A stretch of DNA of 64,000 bases from Bacillus thuringiensis (GTDB taxonomy: Bacteria; Bacillota; Bacilli; Bacillales; Bacillaceae_G): contig NZ_JACYOF010000005.1 in assembly GCF_014932895.1 (NCBI RefSeq), positions 124,001 to 188,000 on the forward strand, read 5' to 3'. Both the position numbers and the translations under genes were made by a program. Positions 1 through 9,203 of this stretch are shown here, one piece after another; position 1 is the first letter of the stretch, and every line of letters starts with the position of its first letter. The notes beneath the pieces were generated by a model that was given only the letters and a program-made list of their open reading frames with translations, had not been told where the DNA came from and made no database searches.

Positions 1-3
1 AGA

Positions 4-43
4 AAAAAGACGAATCTGCAAAATGATGCAGATTCGTCTTTTT
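4..43 (-). terminator. Rho-independent terminator
   Basis: A 17-bp perfect stem (4-20 with 27-43) closes a 6-nt loop and has A/T runs on both sides, so it can work in both directions. It lies just beyond the stop of the DUF2922 gene on the minus strand. Confidence 0.85.
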
Positions 44-46
44 CAT

Positions 47-262
47 TTATAGAGTAATTGGAACTTCGGATACATTTTTTTCTACGAGGCGGGCTCCTTT
101 TTTTCGGGTATTTTCATCAATTGATGAAAATACAGATGAGGACAGCATTGTATCCATTACTTGATTTACGACTTGTGCATCGATGGGTGTAATGGGCTTA
201 TCGATAGAAAAAACAACTGTTTTTCCATCTTCTTTCGCGAAAATCAATTCGAGTACTTGCAT
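47..262 (-). CDS. DUF2922 family small protein
   Basis: A 71-residue protein without signal peptide or membrane segment. It has the usual size and pattern of DUF2922: an N-terminal LELIF strand, a central KPITPIDAQ segment and a variable tail. It is the downstream partner of the DUF1659 gene, 21 bp away, and the two share one transcript ending at the hairpin at 4-43. The pair is common in Firmicutes and has no established function. The start has a strong AAGGAGGG site (minus strand, about 267-275). Family assignment is from recall of the family pattern; function is unknown. Confidence 0.8.
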   Translation of the reverse strand: MQVLELIFAKEDGKTVVFSIDKPITPIDAQVVNQVMDTMLSSSVFSSIDENTRKKGARLVEKNVSEVPITL

Positions 263-283
263 ACTTTATTCCCTCCTTATTAT

Positions 284-508
284 TTATAGGTTAGAAAGAT
301 CTGATGTACTTACAAGTTGTACAGCGTGAAGTGATGATGCTTGTAAGGAAGCAAGGGCACGAGCTACGTTGTGTACTTGCTCTAAGTCTGCGTTTGTTTT
401 AACGCGTTTGAATTGTTTGTTTTTGAAAACTGTTTTTCCGTTCTTATCTAATCCATTGTTTAATACAAGACGCAAAGTTAAATCCATTACGATTGTTTCA
501 ACTGCCAT
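284..508 (-). CDS. DUF1659 family small protein
   Basis: A 74-residue protein beginning MAVETIVMD, matching the DUF1659 family (short soluble proteins, function unknown). The frame stays open to a GTG at 517, but that GTG is part of the Shine-Dalgarno sequence AAAGGAGGTGAT itself, so the ATG at 508 is the credible start. It is the first gene of a two-gene unit with the DUF2922 gene. No catalytic residues or membrane segments are visible. Confidence 0.8.
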   Translation of the reverse strand: MAVETIVMDLTLRLVLNNGLDKNGKTVFKNKQFKRVKTNADLEQVHNVARALASLQASSLHAVQLVSTSDLSNL

Positions 509-619
509 GTTTATCACCTCCTTTCACTTTATAAATAGGGTGTAAATGTCATGTTTTGGCGTGAAATTTCTTCTTTTTTTTGGTACTCTTAAAAGATTAA
601 GAGAGGAGTTTTCGGAAGA

Positions 620-1105
620 ATGAATCGTAAATGGTTATTTTGGATTCCTGTATTACTATGGATGGGGCTAATTTTCTATTCTTCAGCACAACCATATAAA
701 AAGCAGGATATGCGCTCGGATATTGAACAATATGTAAATGTTGAGTTTGTGAAAGAGCATTTTTCATGGGTATCTATCGATTATGGTGGGGGTACACCTG
801 TTAGTATTGCAAATAAAGGTGTAGGCGGATTTATTGAGTTCTTCCTTCGTAAAGGTGCTCATTTTATGGTGTTCTTTATGCTCGGTTCATTGATATATTA
901 TGCTTTTCATCGATCGGGTCATTCGAGAAAAAGATGCTTTATATATGCCCTCCTGTTCGTTGCGGGATATGCAACATTTGACGAAATCCATCAATGGTTT
1001 ACGGGAGACCGAACACCGATGTGGCAAGATTCCTTGCTTGATACGTGCGGAGGATTAACGGGAATTATAATAAGTAATTGGTTTTGGAATAGAAAAAGGA
1101 GCTAA
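620..1105 (+). CDS. VanZ-like family membrane protein
   Basis: 161 residues, with an N-terminal hydrophobic helix (about 5-24), a second around 72-95, a third around 105-120 and a short C-terminal hydrophobic stretch. The pattern LIFYSSAQP near the N-terminus, RKGAHFMVFF in the middle and TFDEIHQWF followed by GDRTPMWQDSLLDTCGG is the VanZ-like signature. VanZ itself confers low-level teicoplanin resistance; most chromosomal homologues are uncharacterised. It is monocistronic: its stop codon lies inside the 5' arm of its own terminator. The role is inferred only from the family. Confidence 0.85.
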   Translation: MNRKWLFWIPVLLWMGLIFYSSAQPYKKQDMRSDIEQYVNVEFVKEHFSWVSIDYGGGTPVSIANKGVGGFIEFFLRKGAHFMVFFMLGSLIYYAFHRSGHSRKRCFIYALLFVAGYATFDEIHQWFTGDRTPMWQDSLLDTCGGLTGIIISNWFWNRKRS

Positions 1106-1135
1106 TCTCAGTTAGAGATTTGCTCCTTTTGTTTA
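1094..1135 (+). terminator. terminator of the VanZ-like gene
   Basis: AAAAGGAGC (1094-1102) pairs with GCTCCTTTT (1122-1130), and AATCTC with GAGATT inside it. The stem overlaps the stop codon. Its T-tract runs into the TTTAT that starts a bcr1 repeat. Confidence 0.8.
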
Positions 1136-1214
1136 TCACATAAAAGCCCGATTGGTGTGGGCTAATAATCAGTGGGGGTGAACAAAACCCCCACTAATTA
1201 AAGTTTCACTTTAT
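1132..1214 (+). repeat. bcr1 repeat, left-truncated copy (A)
   Basis: TTTAT ends at 1132-1136 and 1210-1214 enclose the bcr1 right half: AAAGCCCGATTGGTGTGGGC, a small hairpin (CAGTGGGGG / CCCCCACT) and the terminal AAAGTTTCACTTTAT. The left half, with the CCCGC hairpin and the CTCCCACCT stem, is missing. The right TTTAT supplies the TAA stop of the minus-strand helicase gene. Recognised by comparison with the fuller copies at 44965, 53034 and 28694. Confidence 0.85.
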
Positions 1215-3967
1215 ACACCAAGTAGTTCTTTTAGTTCGTCTGTGGATAGCTCAGTCATCCAACTATCACTTGTAATGACAGCATTGTTTAGTGATTGTTT
1301 TCGTTCTAACATTTCATCAATTTTCTCTTCTAATGTTCCTGTTGTAATGAGTTTGTGAACATGAACGAATCGTTTTTGACCAATGCGATATGCGCGGTCT
1401 GTTGCTTGATTTTCTACAGCTGGATTCCACCAACGATCGTAGTGAATGACATGGTTAGCAGCAGTTAAGTTTAATCCTGTTCCGCCAGCTTTTAATGATA
1501 AGATGAAAATGTCATACGTTCCGTTTTGGAACTGCTCGATCATCTTGTCCCGCTCTTTCTTCGGTACACTACCATTTAAGAAGAGAACGCGCTGACCGAA
1601 TGTCTCTTCTAATACACTTTTTAGCATGTTCCCCATGTTGATATATTGAGTAAAGATTAAACAGCTTTCGTTTTGATCTTTTATGTTTTCGATGAGTTCC
1701 ATTAACGTTTTTGTTTTCATAGAACGTTCGACGATGTTTTTCGGTTCTGTTTCTTTTAAATAAAGAGCAGGGTGATTACAAATTTGCTTCAGTTTATTCA
1801 GCATAAGTAATATAAACCCGCGACGTTCAATCCCGCTTAATCCTTCTACATTTTGTAATGTATCTTGAACAAGTTGTTCGTATAAGGAAGCTTGTTCACC
1901 AGTCAGCGGGCAGTAAGCTTTCTGTTCTTGCTTATCTGGCAAGTTTAATGCGACTGTTTGATCTTTCTTCGTTCGACGCAGTAAAAATGGTGAGATAAAA
2001 CGTTGAACCTGCTGGATTTTTCCTTCATCCCGATCTTTTTCAATCGGTGTGACGAAGCGGCGCTGGAATTGCCCTAAACTGCCGAGATATCCATGATTAA
2101 TAAAGTCGAAAATAGACCAAAGCTCGGCAAGTCGGTTTTCCATCGGTGTACCGGTTAAAGCGATTTTGTGATTTGCCTGTAAGTTTCGTACTGCTTTCGA
2201 CTGTTTCGTATGTGGGTTCTTAATATTTTGTGCTTCATCCAAAATAACAGCGTCCCAGCATAACGAAGTAAGTTCTTCCTCATCAAGCTGAGCTAATGCA
2301 TAAGATGTTAATACAACATCTGCCGATTGAAGGAAGTCTTTAAATGCTTCTCCCTTGCTACGGTTGCCTCCGTAATGTAATTGTACACGTAAATCTGGTG
2401 CGAAACGCTCAAATTCTTTTTGCCAATTTCCAAGGACGGATGTCGGCGCCACAATTAATGCAGGGCCTGTTTTGAGGTTGTTTTCTTTTGCATAAAGTAA
2501 GTAAGTAATCGTTTGAATACTTTTCCCAAGCCCCATATCGTCGGCTAATAATGCTCCAAATCCAAGTTTTCGTAAATATAATAGCCACTCTATGCCATGT
2601 TGTTGATACGGACGGAGTGTTGCGTTTAGTGAAGAAGGGACATCTACTTTTGGGATATCTCCAATGTGGAGTAGCTTTTGGAATAGCTCTTCATAATATC
2701 CGTCTAGTTCAATTTCAATATCAGTAAACGGACTATCGTCTTCTACAATCTCTGTTTCAGCCGTATTTGATAAATGTTGCTGAAGGACATCTTTCATCTC
2801 GAGTCCGTATTTATCGGCACGATTCATTAGTTTTCTTACTTCCTCAATAAAGGCTGGATCTAGTCGCATCCATTGACCGTTTATGTTGAATAGACGTTTG
2901 TTTTGTTCAACGAGTTCAAAAAATTCACTTTCTGATAAATCAATGCCGTTCGTTGAAATGCGCCAGTCAAAATTAACGAGCGTATTCATGCCGAAGAAAG
3001 ATTGCGTTTGTGCTGCATTTTGCTTCAGCTGTACACGTAATTTCGGTTTTGTAGCTTTTAAATTTTGCCACCATGATGGTAATAAAATTGTAATACCTGC
3101 TGCGAGTAATTCGTTACTTGCTTCTGTTAAGAAGTTCCACGCTTCCGTTTCAAAGAGTTCCTTTCGAAACTTATCATCTTCTTTTAACCACGGTACGAGC
3201 CTACTAAATCCTTCTTGCGTTTCCATAATACGTTCTTCATAATCGTGCCATCTTTTCGGTAAGGAATCGATGTTTTCATATACATATATGCGATGTGCCC
3301 CGCGCTTTGGTGTCACAATGGTCTCAAGCTTCCACATTTCAAATTCTTCTTGCGGTTCTTGCAGTCTTAGGCCAATTGTAAACGGAAGGTCATCTTCAAT
3401 GTAACCAATTTTTCGAAGCCAATCTTCTTCATGTAGCGCTGCTTCCAACTGTCTTTTCGTAAAGTCATAATGTTCATATAGCCTTTTAGCATCTTCCCAT
3501 CCGTCATTTGAACGATTATCTTGTAATATACTTTCATTGACTGCGGCCGAGAAAAGGGATGCTAATGTGTCATCTTCGATTGGTGTATTTTGAACTTTCC
3601 AAGATGGTTGCTGAGACCAACGTTCCATATCGGGTACGAAGCTACCAGTTACAAATGCATCCCATAATTCATTTGCATCTTTCGTAAGTGCTGTAATAGG
3701 ACCGTTCATTTGAATATGTGCAAAGGAGTTCATCGGTTTGTTTGCGATGTATTCAAATGCTTGTGCGTTTGTTAGCATAACACCTTGTTTCCCTTCAAAG
3801 GTTGCTTCTTTTAGGAACGTGCCGTAGAAGGAAGTGGAGTGCCATGTAAATGCATTTCGTTTCCAACTTGTTACGGATAATGGAGTACCGCTGTCATCTT
3901 CGCCCCAAAGGAACCAACCTTGACTAACATGCTGGAGCCTAATTGTTACTTCAGTTTGATTGATCAT
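1211..3967 (-). CDS. ywqA: SNF2-family helicase (YwqA-like)
   Basis: 918 residues. The C-terminal half holds both RecA-like lobes of a Swi2/Snf2 ATPase: Walker A ADDMGLGKS near residue 477, DEAQN near 576, SALTGTPMENR-type motif III, and QATDRAYRIGQ in lobe 2. The N-terminal 430 residues match the SNF2_N-associated region of bacterial SNF2 proteins. It probably translocates on double-stranded DNA and remodels nucleoprotein complexes; the cellular task is unclear. Its first 17 bases overlap the end of the SWIM-protein gene, so the two are translationally coupled, the same pairing as ywqA/ywqB of B. subtilis. Its stop lies in a bcr1 end. Confidence 0.92.
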   Translation of the reverse strand: MINQTEVTIRLQHVSQGWFLWGEDDSGTPLSVTSWKRNAFTWHSTSFYGTFLKEATFEGKQGVMLTNAQAFEYIANKPMNSFAHIQMNGPITALTKDANELWDAFVTGSFVPDMERWSQQPSWKVQNTPIEDDTLASLFSAAVNESILQDNRSNDGWEDAKRLYEHYDFTKRQLEAALHEEDWLRKIGYIEDDLPFTIGLRLQEPQEEFEMWKLETIVTPKRGAHRIYVYENIDSLPKRWHDYEERIMETQEGFSRLVPWLKEDDKFRKELFETEAWNFLTEASNELLAAGITILLPSWWQNLKATKPKLRVQLKQNAAQTQSFFGMNTLVNFDWRISTNGIDLSESEFFELVEQNKRLFNINGQWMRLDPAFIEEVRKLMNRADKYGLEMKDVLQQHLSNTAETEIVEDDSPFTDIEIELDGYYEELFQKLLHIGDIPKVDVPSSLNATLRPYQQHGIEWLLYLRKLGFGALLADDMGLGKSIQTITYLLYAKENNLKTGPALIVAPTSVLGNWQKEFERFAPDLRVQLHYGGNRSKGEAFKDFLQSADVVLTSYALAQLDEEELTSLCWDAVILDEAQNIKNPHTKQSKAVRNLQANHKIALTGTPMENRLAELWSIFDFINHGYLGSLGQFQRRFVTPIEKDRDEGKIQQVQRFISPFLLRRTKKDQTVALNLPDKQEQKAYCPLTGEQASLYEQLVQDTLQNVEGLSGIERRGFILLMLNKLKQICNHPALYLKETEPKNIVERSMKTKTLMELIENIKDQNESCLIFTQYINMGNMLKSVLEETFGQRVLFLNGSVPKKERDKMIEQFQNGTYDIFILSLKAGGTGLNLTAANHVIHYDRWWNPAVENQATDRAYRIGQKRFVHVHKLITTGTLEEKIDEMLERKQSLNNAVITSDSWMTELSTDELKELLGV

Positions 3968-5570
3968 CGATTAATTTTCCTTTCCGTAATTCCTCTTGTA
4001 GTGCACGCAGACGTGAATGTAGATTGGCGATGTGAATAATGAAAGCATCCCATTCATCGGTGCGCTTTAATCGTTTATATAATGTACGTAATTTCTTTAA
4101 GTAACGAACTGCACGTCTATATGATTTGCGATTACGTTCTTCAATGGCCTCAGTAGCAGCAAGGTGATAAAGAGGAAGTGCCGCTTCTGGCGCTTCTTTT
4201 TCAATATCTTTCAGTGGCTCTTTCAACAGTTCAATTGCTTCAAATCCATATAAAAGATGAAGCTCTGTCCATGTGCGATATTGTTTTTTCGCGAGTACAT
4301 ACTGTTCATAGTTCGTGAAACTATACGGTAATAATTCTTGTAAGATCATTTCGAATCCGGCTTGTTCATTTGTATGTGTTGCGTATGTTTCGTACATGAT
4401 TACAAATAACCGAACGATATCTTTTATGAAAACCGTATTCTCTTGCTCTTGAATCGTTTTCTTTACTTGTTTATACGTAAAGGAAAGCCAGTTTTTCCCG
4501 CGATCCCACTGCATAGCATTTAATAGTTCTTCTAACCAATAGAAGTAAAGACTTACAACAGAAGCAGGCTGTTTTTTTAGTAAGTCCATTGCTAGTAGGT
4601 CTTCGTCATTTAAAAAGAGTAGATGAGAAGATGCTAATGCTTTGGAAAGTGGATTGATTTTCGTATCGATTCGTTTTCCTTCTTCTTGTAGTTGCTCTTT
4701 ATTGTTTAATAGTTCACTCCATATGTGACGATAAATGAAAAATCGCTCTTGTGTATAGGCGTCGGTGGAGAAGAATACTTCGTGAACGAGACGAGCTGTT
4801 TCTTGTAAAATCTGCTCAGACTCTGAAGGGATTGCTTCTAATTGTAAGTCCCGAACGATTGCTTCGACTTTATCTACAAATAGGCGAACGACGTTAACCG
4901 GTTGGTGATAAGAATACGTTTTGTTTACTTCGAATGCTTGAATTTCTTCTAATAATTTTTGAAAGCAATAAAGTGCCGCGTGTAGCCTAAACAATTCATG
5001 TATCGCAATAACACGAGGAGCTTTCCGCTCGAGTTTCGTATAGAAGTCTGTAAAGATACTCATAAGAAAATACATTTGTTTATAAGTAAGCCGAGCTTGT
5101 TCTTTTTTAAATGATTCATATTCGTTTTCAAAATACGATTGCCAACTTTTATAATCGGTTTCTTCAAAAGCTGATGATTGCAATACTTGTCTTGCAGTTC
5201 GAATAGGAGGAAGAGAAGGTTTCGTATTATTTTTAAATAAAGTTAATACATCTCCTACTTGTCCGAAACTAGACGCTGCAGATAATAACACAGCGAGCAT
5301 ATGCTCACATTGTGTTGGTGCGAAACAATCGCAATAGCTTTCAGCGACATTACGAATCGGGATATGAACGCTATATACGCTGCCTTCTGCATCTACAGTT
5401 CCAGATAGCGTATAGCCATCAAAATCAACGTTATAAACAACACCACTACGATATAGGTGCCGAGCTGTAGCGACATGTTCCTGATCAGCTTCTTGCTGTG
5501 GATCTAGTCCTTGAACGAACTCATTCGCAATCATCATAATTTCATCTTTCGTAATTGAGTGTTGCAGCAT
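3951..5570 (-). CDS. ywqB: SWIM zinc-finger protein (YwqB-like)
   Basis: 539 residues. A SWIM-type zinc finger with the CxCx(n)CxH pattern (YCDCFAPTQCEHM) lies near residues 78-90; the rest is mostly helical and rich in Leu, Lys and Glu. SWIM domains bind DNA or proteins and often accompany SNF2 helicases, as here, where the two genes overlap by 17 bp. It is inferred to be a partner of the downstream helicase, perhaps loading it on DNA. The start ATG at 5570 follows a GGAGGAATATT site. No enzymatic motif is visible. Confidence 0.88.
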   Translation of the reverse strand: MLQHSITKDEIMMIANEFVQGLDPQQEADQEHVATARHLYRSGVVYNVDFDGYTLSGTVDAEGSVYSVHIPIRNVAESYCDCFAPTQCEHMLAVLLSAASSFGQVGDVLTLFKNNTKPSLPPIRTARQVLQSSAFEETDYKSWQSYFENEYESFKKEQARLTYKQMYFLMSIFTDFYTKLERKAPRVIAIHELFRLHAALYCFQKLLEEIQAFEVNKTYSYHQPVNVVRLFVDKVEAIVRDLQLEAIPSESEQILQETARLVHEVFFSTDAYTQERFFIYRHIWSELLNNKEQLQEEGKRIDTKINPLSKALASSHLLFLNDEDLLAMDLLKKQPASVVSLYFYWLEELLNAMQWDRGKNWLSFTYKQVKKTIQEQENTVFIKDIVRLFVIMYETYATHTNEQAGFEMILQELLPYSFTNYEQYVLAKKQYRTWTELHLLYGFEAIELLKEPLKDIEKEAPEAALPLYHLAATEAIEERNRKSYRRAVRYLKKLRTLYKRLKRTDEWDAFIIHIANLHSRLRALQEELRKGKLIDDQSN

Positions 5571-5728
5571 AATATTCCTCCGTACACATATTTCTTTCCT
5601 TTACCATTATAAACAAAAAACGCTCAAAACAGAAAAAATGAAATTTAGATTACATTACTTGAAAATCATGGTAATATATAAAATGTTAATTTTACATATT
5701 ACTATATCCATATAGGGGGAGAATTAGT

Positions 5729-6220
5729 TTGTCAGATTTACAGACGAAATTAGGCAGTGGAATGAATAAGTTACAAGAAGGAATAGAGCAAGGGAAGATG
5801 AAGTTGCAAGTTGCACAAGAAATTGCTCAATTGAAAAAAGGTATGCAAGTGCAAATGCAGAAAAAAGCAGAGGTTTTATTAGAGCTTGGACAGCAGGTGT
5901 ACGTTCAATTAAGAGGAAATGGAGTAAATGAAGAGAGCTTAAAAGAAATGATTGCTCCAGTTCAAGAGTTTGATGTGGCGATTTATCAAGCAAGAAAACG
6001 CATCATTGAGTTGCAAAAACAGCAAGGTGAGAAAGCTACATGTGAATGTGGTGGATCTTTATCAATGAATGATAAGTTTTGTGGTTCATGTGGAAAGCCT
6101 AATCCGATGTTAGCAGTAGAAAATGACGGTGAAACGGCAAATTGTATTGCATGTAATGAGCATATCGATGAAAACTCTACTTACTGTCCGGTTTGTGGAA
6201 TTAAGCAAAGCGGGGAGTGA
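5729..6220 (+). CDS. coiled-coil protein with two C-terminal zinc ribbons
   Basis: 163 residues starting at a TTG behind GGGGGAGAA. Residues 1-100 are charged, Gln/Lys/Glu-rich helix (likely coiled coil); two zinc ribbons follow, C105-x-C107/C118-xx-C121 and C139-xx-C142/C153-xx-C156. No signal peptide or membrane segment, so cytoplasmic. It is the first of three consecutive zinc-ribbon genes separated by 5 and 9 bp and ending at one terminator. No function is established for this arrangement; a cytoplasmic adaptor for the two membrane proteins that follow is inference. Confidence 0.85.
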   Translation: MSDLQTKLGSGMNKLQEGIEQGKMKLQVAQEIAQLKKGMQVQMQKKAEVLLELGQQVYVQLRGNGVNEESLKEMIAPVQEFDVAIYQARKRIIELQKQQGEKATCECGGSLSMNDKFCGSCGKPNPMLAVENDGETANCIACNEHIDENSTYCPVCGIKQSGE

Positions 6221-6225
6221 ATAGA

Positions 6226-7770
6226 ATGTATTGTCGCACATGTGGAAAACAACATGGTGAAGAGGTAAATTATTGCCCGAATGAAGGGAGTATGGAGATT
6301 GCGGGAGCTATAGATGCAGTAACACTAGAACAAGATGCTGCTAAATACTGCAAAAGTTGTGGTAATGAAAATGCTCAGCAAAATTTATATTGTCAAAAGT
6401 GTGGGCATTCTTTATTTGTTGTGAAGAAAAAAGAACAAACTGTAAAGTTACCTACGATGGACGGTGCTCCTAAAGTTGAATTTACCGCAGATAAAGCTGT
6501 TTTAAAAACAGGTGTTATTGGTGGTGCTATTGCAAGTATTCTCATGCTAATTGCCGGATGGATTGGTAGTGTATTATTTGCCTCCATATTAAGTGAGATG
6601 TTTAGTAAATTTACGAAACAATTAGAAATGCTGCCAAGCTTTTATTCGAGCGCAACTTCTACGCTGTTAAGTTATCATTTACTTGGTTTTACAGCTAGTG
6701 ATGATAGTGGATTGATAGTATCTTTATCTTGGCATACTCCATTTACATTATTATTAATCATTCCATTTATCATTTTCGCTGGAACGGGAGTATGGTTAGG
6801 GAAACAGCGTGTTGCAAAAACGATTAAAGATCAAATTTTTGTAGCAGCAACAGTTGGTATTATTTATGGCGTCTTTTTATTCATTATAAGCTTTGTAGCA
6901 TCACAATCTTTTGCAATTCCATTCTCAGATGCAGGTAAGATTACAGTTGGTTATTCAGCGGTTAAGAGCTTATTGAGTGGTTTTGTATGCGGGACGTTAT
7001 TTACTTTAATAGGATTTATTGCTCATACAAGCAAAAACAATATGGCAGTAGCATTCCAAGAATTAATGCCATATGGGGCATCTGTTTATTACGGTATTTC
7101 AGCAATGATAAAAGGACTTTTAGTAACAGCAGTAGTGGTTTGTATTATGGCGTTAGTAAGTAAGGAAGACAGTATTGAACCATTAAAGGAAATGACAACT
7201 TCAAAATCTGAAAGCACATTATTAGCATTAGAGTTAACACCTCAATTATGGAGTATGGCTCATTTTGCTCCGTTAGAAGTATCAAGTCCAGCACTTAGTA
7301 GAGAACTGACTGGAATAGGTAAGAAATCATCTGAGAACACATTATCGTTTTCATTTATATCAGGCATCTCTGTAAATGACGTAGAGGTTAGAGAGATTAT
7401 GATTTCAAAAGGAGCGAATCAGGAAAGCCTTGCTGCATTTGATGAAGTGAATAACGTATTCCATTATGGTTTATTACTGCTTATTATTCCATTGTTCCTT
7501 ATGTTTAGAGCGGGAAGAAAATTAGCAGAATTACCAACTGCGAATATGTATATCACATTAGCAGTATGCAGTGGTTCTTACACAATTATGATGATTGTAA
7601 TGAATATGGTTTCTAAGTTCCAAATTGATGTTTCAGGAACTGTAACAAGTTTATTTGGGACAAGTGGAACTGTACTATCTATGCAAAATTCATCTGTATA
7701 TTTAACTTTGTTTAGTTTTATAGTGACATATGTAGCGGCATTCGTTGGAATGAAATTAGCTAAAAAATAG
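6226..7770 (+). CDS. multi-pass membrane protein with N-terminal zinc ribbons
   Basis: 514 residues. The ATG at 6226 is chosen (GGGGAG, 9-bp spacing) over a GTG at 6217 that abuts the ribosome site. Two N-terminal zinc ribbons: the first has Cys3, Cys6 and Cys17 but lacks the fourth Cys (CPNEG instead of CPxCG); the second is complete (Cys42, 45, 56, 59). After a linker come about eight to ten hydrophobic segments between residues 85 and 510, with a loop of some 100 residues near 320-400. I do not recognise a transporter family. It is the middle gene of the zinc-ribbon operon; the missing ligand suggests the first ribbon is degenerate. Confidence 0.82.
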   Translation: MYCRTCGKQHGEEVNYCPNEGSMEIAGAIDAVTLEQDAAKYCKSCGNENAQQNLYCQKCGHSLFVVKKKEQTVKLPTMDGAPKVEFTADKAVLKTGVIGGAIASILMLIAGWIGSVLFASILSEMFSKFTKQLEMLPSFYSSATSTLLSYHLLGFTASDDSGLIVSLSWHTPFTLLLIIPFIIFAGTGVWLGKQRVAKTIKDQIFVAATVGIIYGVFLFIISFVASQSFAIPFSDAGKITVGYSAVKSLLSGFVCGTLFTLIGFIAHTSKNNMAVAFQELMPYGASVYYGISAMIKGLLVTAVVVCIMALVSKEDSIEPLKEMTTSKSESTLLALELTPQLWSMAHFAPLEVSSPALSRELTGIGKKSSENTLSFSFISGISVNDVEVREIMISKGANQESLAAFDEVNNVFHYGLLLLIIPLFLMFRAGRKLAELPTANMYITLAVCSGSYTIMMIVMNMVSKFQIDVSGTVTSLFGTSGTVLSMQNSSVYLTLFSFIVTYVAAFVGMKLAKK

Positions 7771-7779
7771 GGGGAGAGC

Positions 7780-9162
7780 ATGTTGAAGTTTTGTGGAACA
7801 TGTAAAAAGAACATTGCAGACCATTTGAACTTTTGTCCTGAGTGTGGAAATAAAGTCGAAGTAATTGCCGATAATAATGCCGCTTCACACATGGAAGTAC
7901 AAAGTGAGACAAAACCAGTGAAAAGTAAGAAACATTTATTTTTGATTATTGGTTTCGTCATAATTGCGGCTTTATTATTTGGGGCATATAAATTTGGAGC
8001 ATATAAGTTTTCAAAAGAAAAGCAAGTGAATGTAATGATTGAAGCATTCCAAAAGAAAGATATCGAAGCAATTGATATGTTTGTGAAAGCGGAAGATCCA
8101 AGCTTAAAGATTAAGACAGAAGATATTAAGGCGTACATACAGTATTTAAAAGAGAATCCGTCTTATAATAAAGAATTACTCTCTTATTTACAGAAAGAGA
8201 CTGTAGATCAAAAGTTAATACGAGATAAAGCATCCTTTAAAGATGGGCAAATTGTAGAAGTGGGAAAAGAGTGGTTCTTATATCCGAAGTATAAGTTCAG
8301 CATGAAATCTTATTACATGAGCGTTAGCACAACTGCAAAGAATGCTGAAATATATGTGAATGATAAAAAAGAAACAGAACTTTCTAGTGATAAAACTTCG
8401 AAAGAACTAGGGCCATACTTCCCAGGTAAGTATGTTGTTAAGGCAACGGCGAAGACAGAACTTACTGAATTAGAGACAGAAAAAGAAGTGGATTTAGCAG
8501 ATGAAAAGAGCGGAAAGGTAGAAGTGGATTTATCACTTGAAGGAAATTATGTAACAATTTCTTCTGATGAAAGTGACGCAACTGTGTTTGCGAACGGTAA
8601 AAAACGTGGGAAATTAACTTACGGAAGTTATAAACTTGGTCCTGTCCCAACTGATGAAACGATTGAAGTGCATTTAGAAAAAAACACTGATTTGGGTGTG
8701 ATGAAATCTGAAAGCATTAAAGTGGGAGATCAAAGCACATATTATTTAAAATTCCCTAAAGAAACATCAAGCTCGGCAGTTGGTGAATTTGTACGAAATC
8801 ATATTCATGATAATGTGCGCGCGATTGCATTAAATGATTTTAGTCTAATTGAAAATAATTATGATAAGAGCGGAAAATCGTATAAAGAAGACCGTGATTA
8901 CTTGCAATATTTACATAAAAAAGGAATTACCGAAGATTTATTAACGATGGAAATTCGTAATGTAGAGCGTCAAAGTGAAACGAAATATAAAGTTACGACA
9001 TATGAAGAGTACCACATTCGTTACGAGGATGGATCTGTGAAGTTCAAAAGCTTTAATAATGAACATATCGTAACTGTGAATGGAAATGGAAAGATGCTGT
9101 ATCATTCTCTTGGTGCAAATAATACGTTGAAATCAGAGGAAGTATCTGGTCCAACTCGCTAA
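7780..9162 (+). CDS. TcaA-like zinc-ribbon membrane protein
   Basis: 460 residues: zinc ribbon (Cys5, 8, 19, 22), a charged linker, a single transmembrane helix about 52-71, then a long Lys/Glu-rich extracellular part with repeated beta domains. This is the domain order of the TcaA family (S. aureus TcaA, linked to teicoplanin susceptibility; B. subtilis YvbJ is similar). The cytoplasmic ribbon and external domains suggest signalling or scaffolding across the membrane, perhaps in envelope homeostasis; that is inferred. It is the last gene of the zinc-ribbon operon, followed at once by a strong terminator. Confidence 0.85.
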   Translation: MLKFCGTCKKNIADHLNFCPECGNKVEVIADNNAASHMEVQSETKPVKSKKHLFLIIGFVIIAALLFGAYKFGAYKFSKEKQVNVMIEAFQKKDIEAIDMFVKAEDPSLKIKTEDIKAYIQYLKENPSYNKELLSYLQKETVDQKLIRDKASFKDGQIVEVGKEWFLYPKYKFSMKSYYMSVSTTAKNAEIYVNDKKETELSSDKTSKELGPYFPGKYVVKATAKTELTELETEKEVDLADEKSGKVEVDLSLEGNYVTISSDESDATVFANGKKRGKLTYGSYKLGPVPTDETIEVHLEKNTDLGVMKSESIKVGDQSTYYLKFPKETSSSAVGEFVRNHIHDNVRAIALNDFSLIENNYDKSGKSYKEDRDYLQYLHKKGITEDLLTMEIRNVERQSETKYKVTTYEEYHIRYEDGSVKFKSFNNEHIVTVNGNGKMLYHSLGANNTLKSEEVSGPTR

Positions 9163-9163
9163 T

Positions 9164-9201
9164 AAAAAAGGCTATCTCAATTATAGAGATAGCCTTTTTT
9201 T
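9164..9201 (+). terminator. terminator of the zinc-ribbon operon
   Basis: AAAAAAGGCTATCTC pairs with GAGATAGCCTTTTTTT around a 7-nt loop. It also ends the convergent minus-strand gene at 9204. Confidence 0.9.
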
Positions 9202-9203
9202 GA

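Noticed and set aside
7578-8138. 186-codon ORF on the minus strand
   Set aside because: It is antisense to two clear zinc-ribbon genes, has no ribosome site, and has the composition expected of shadow frames.
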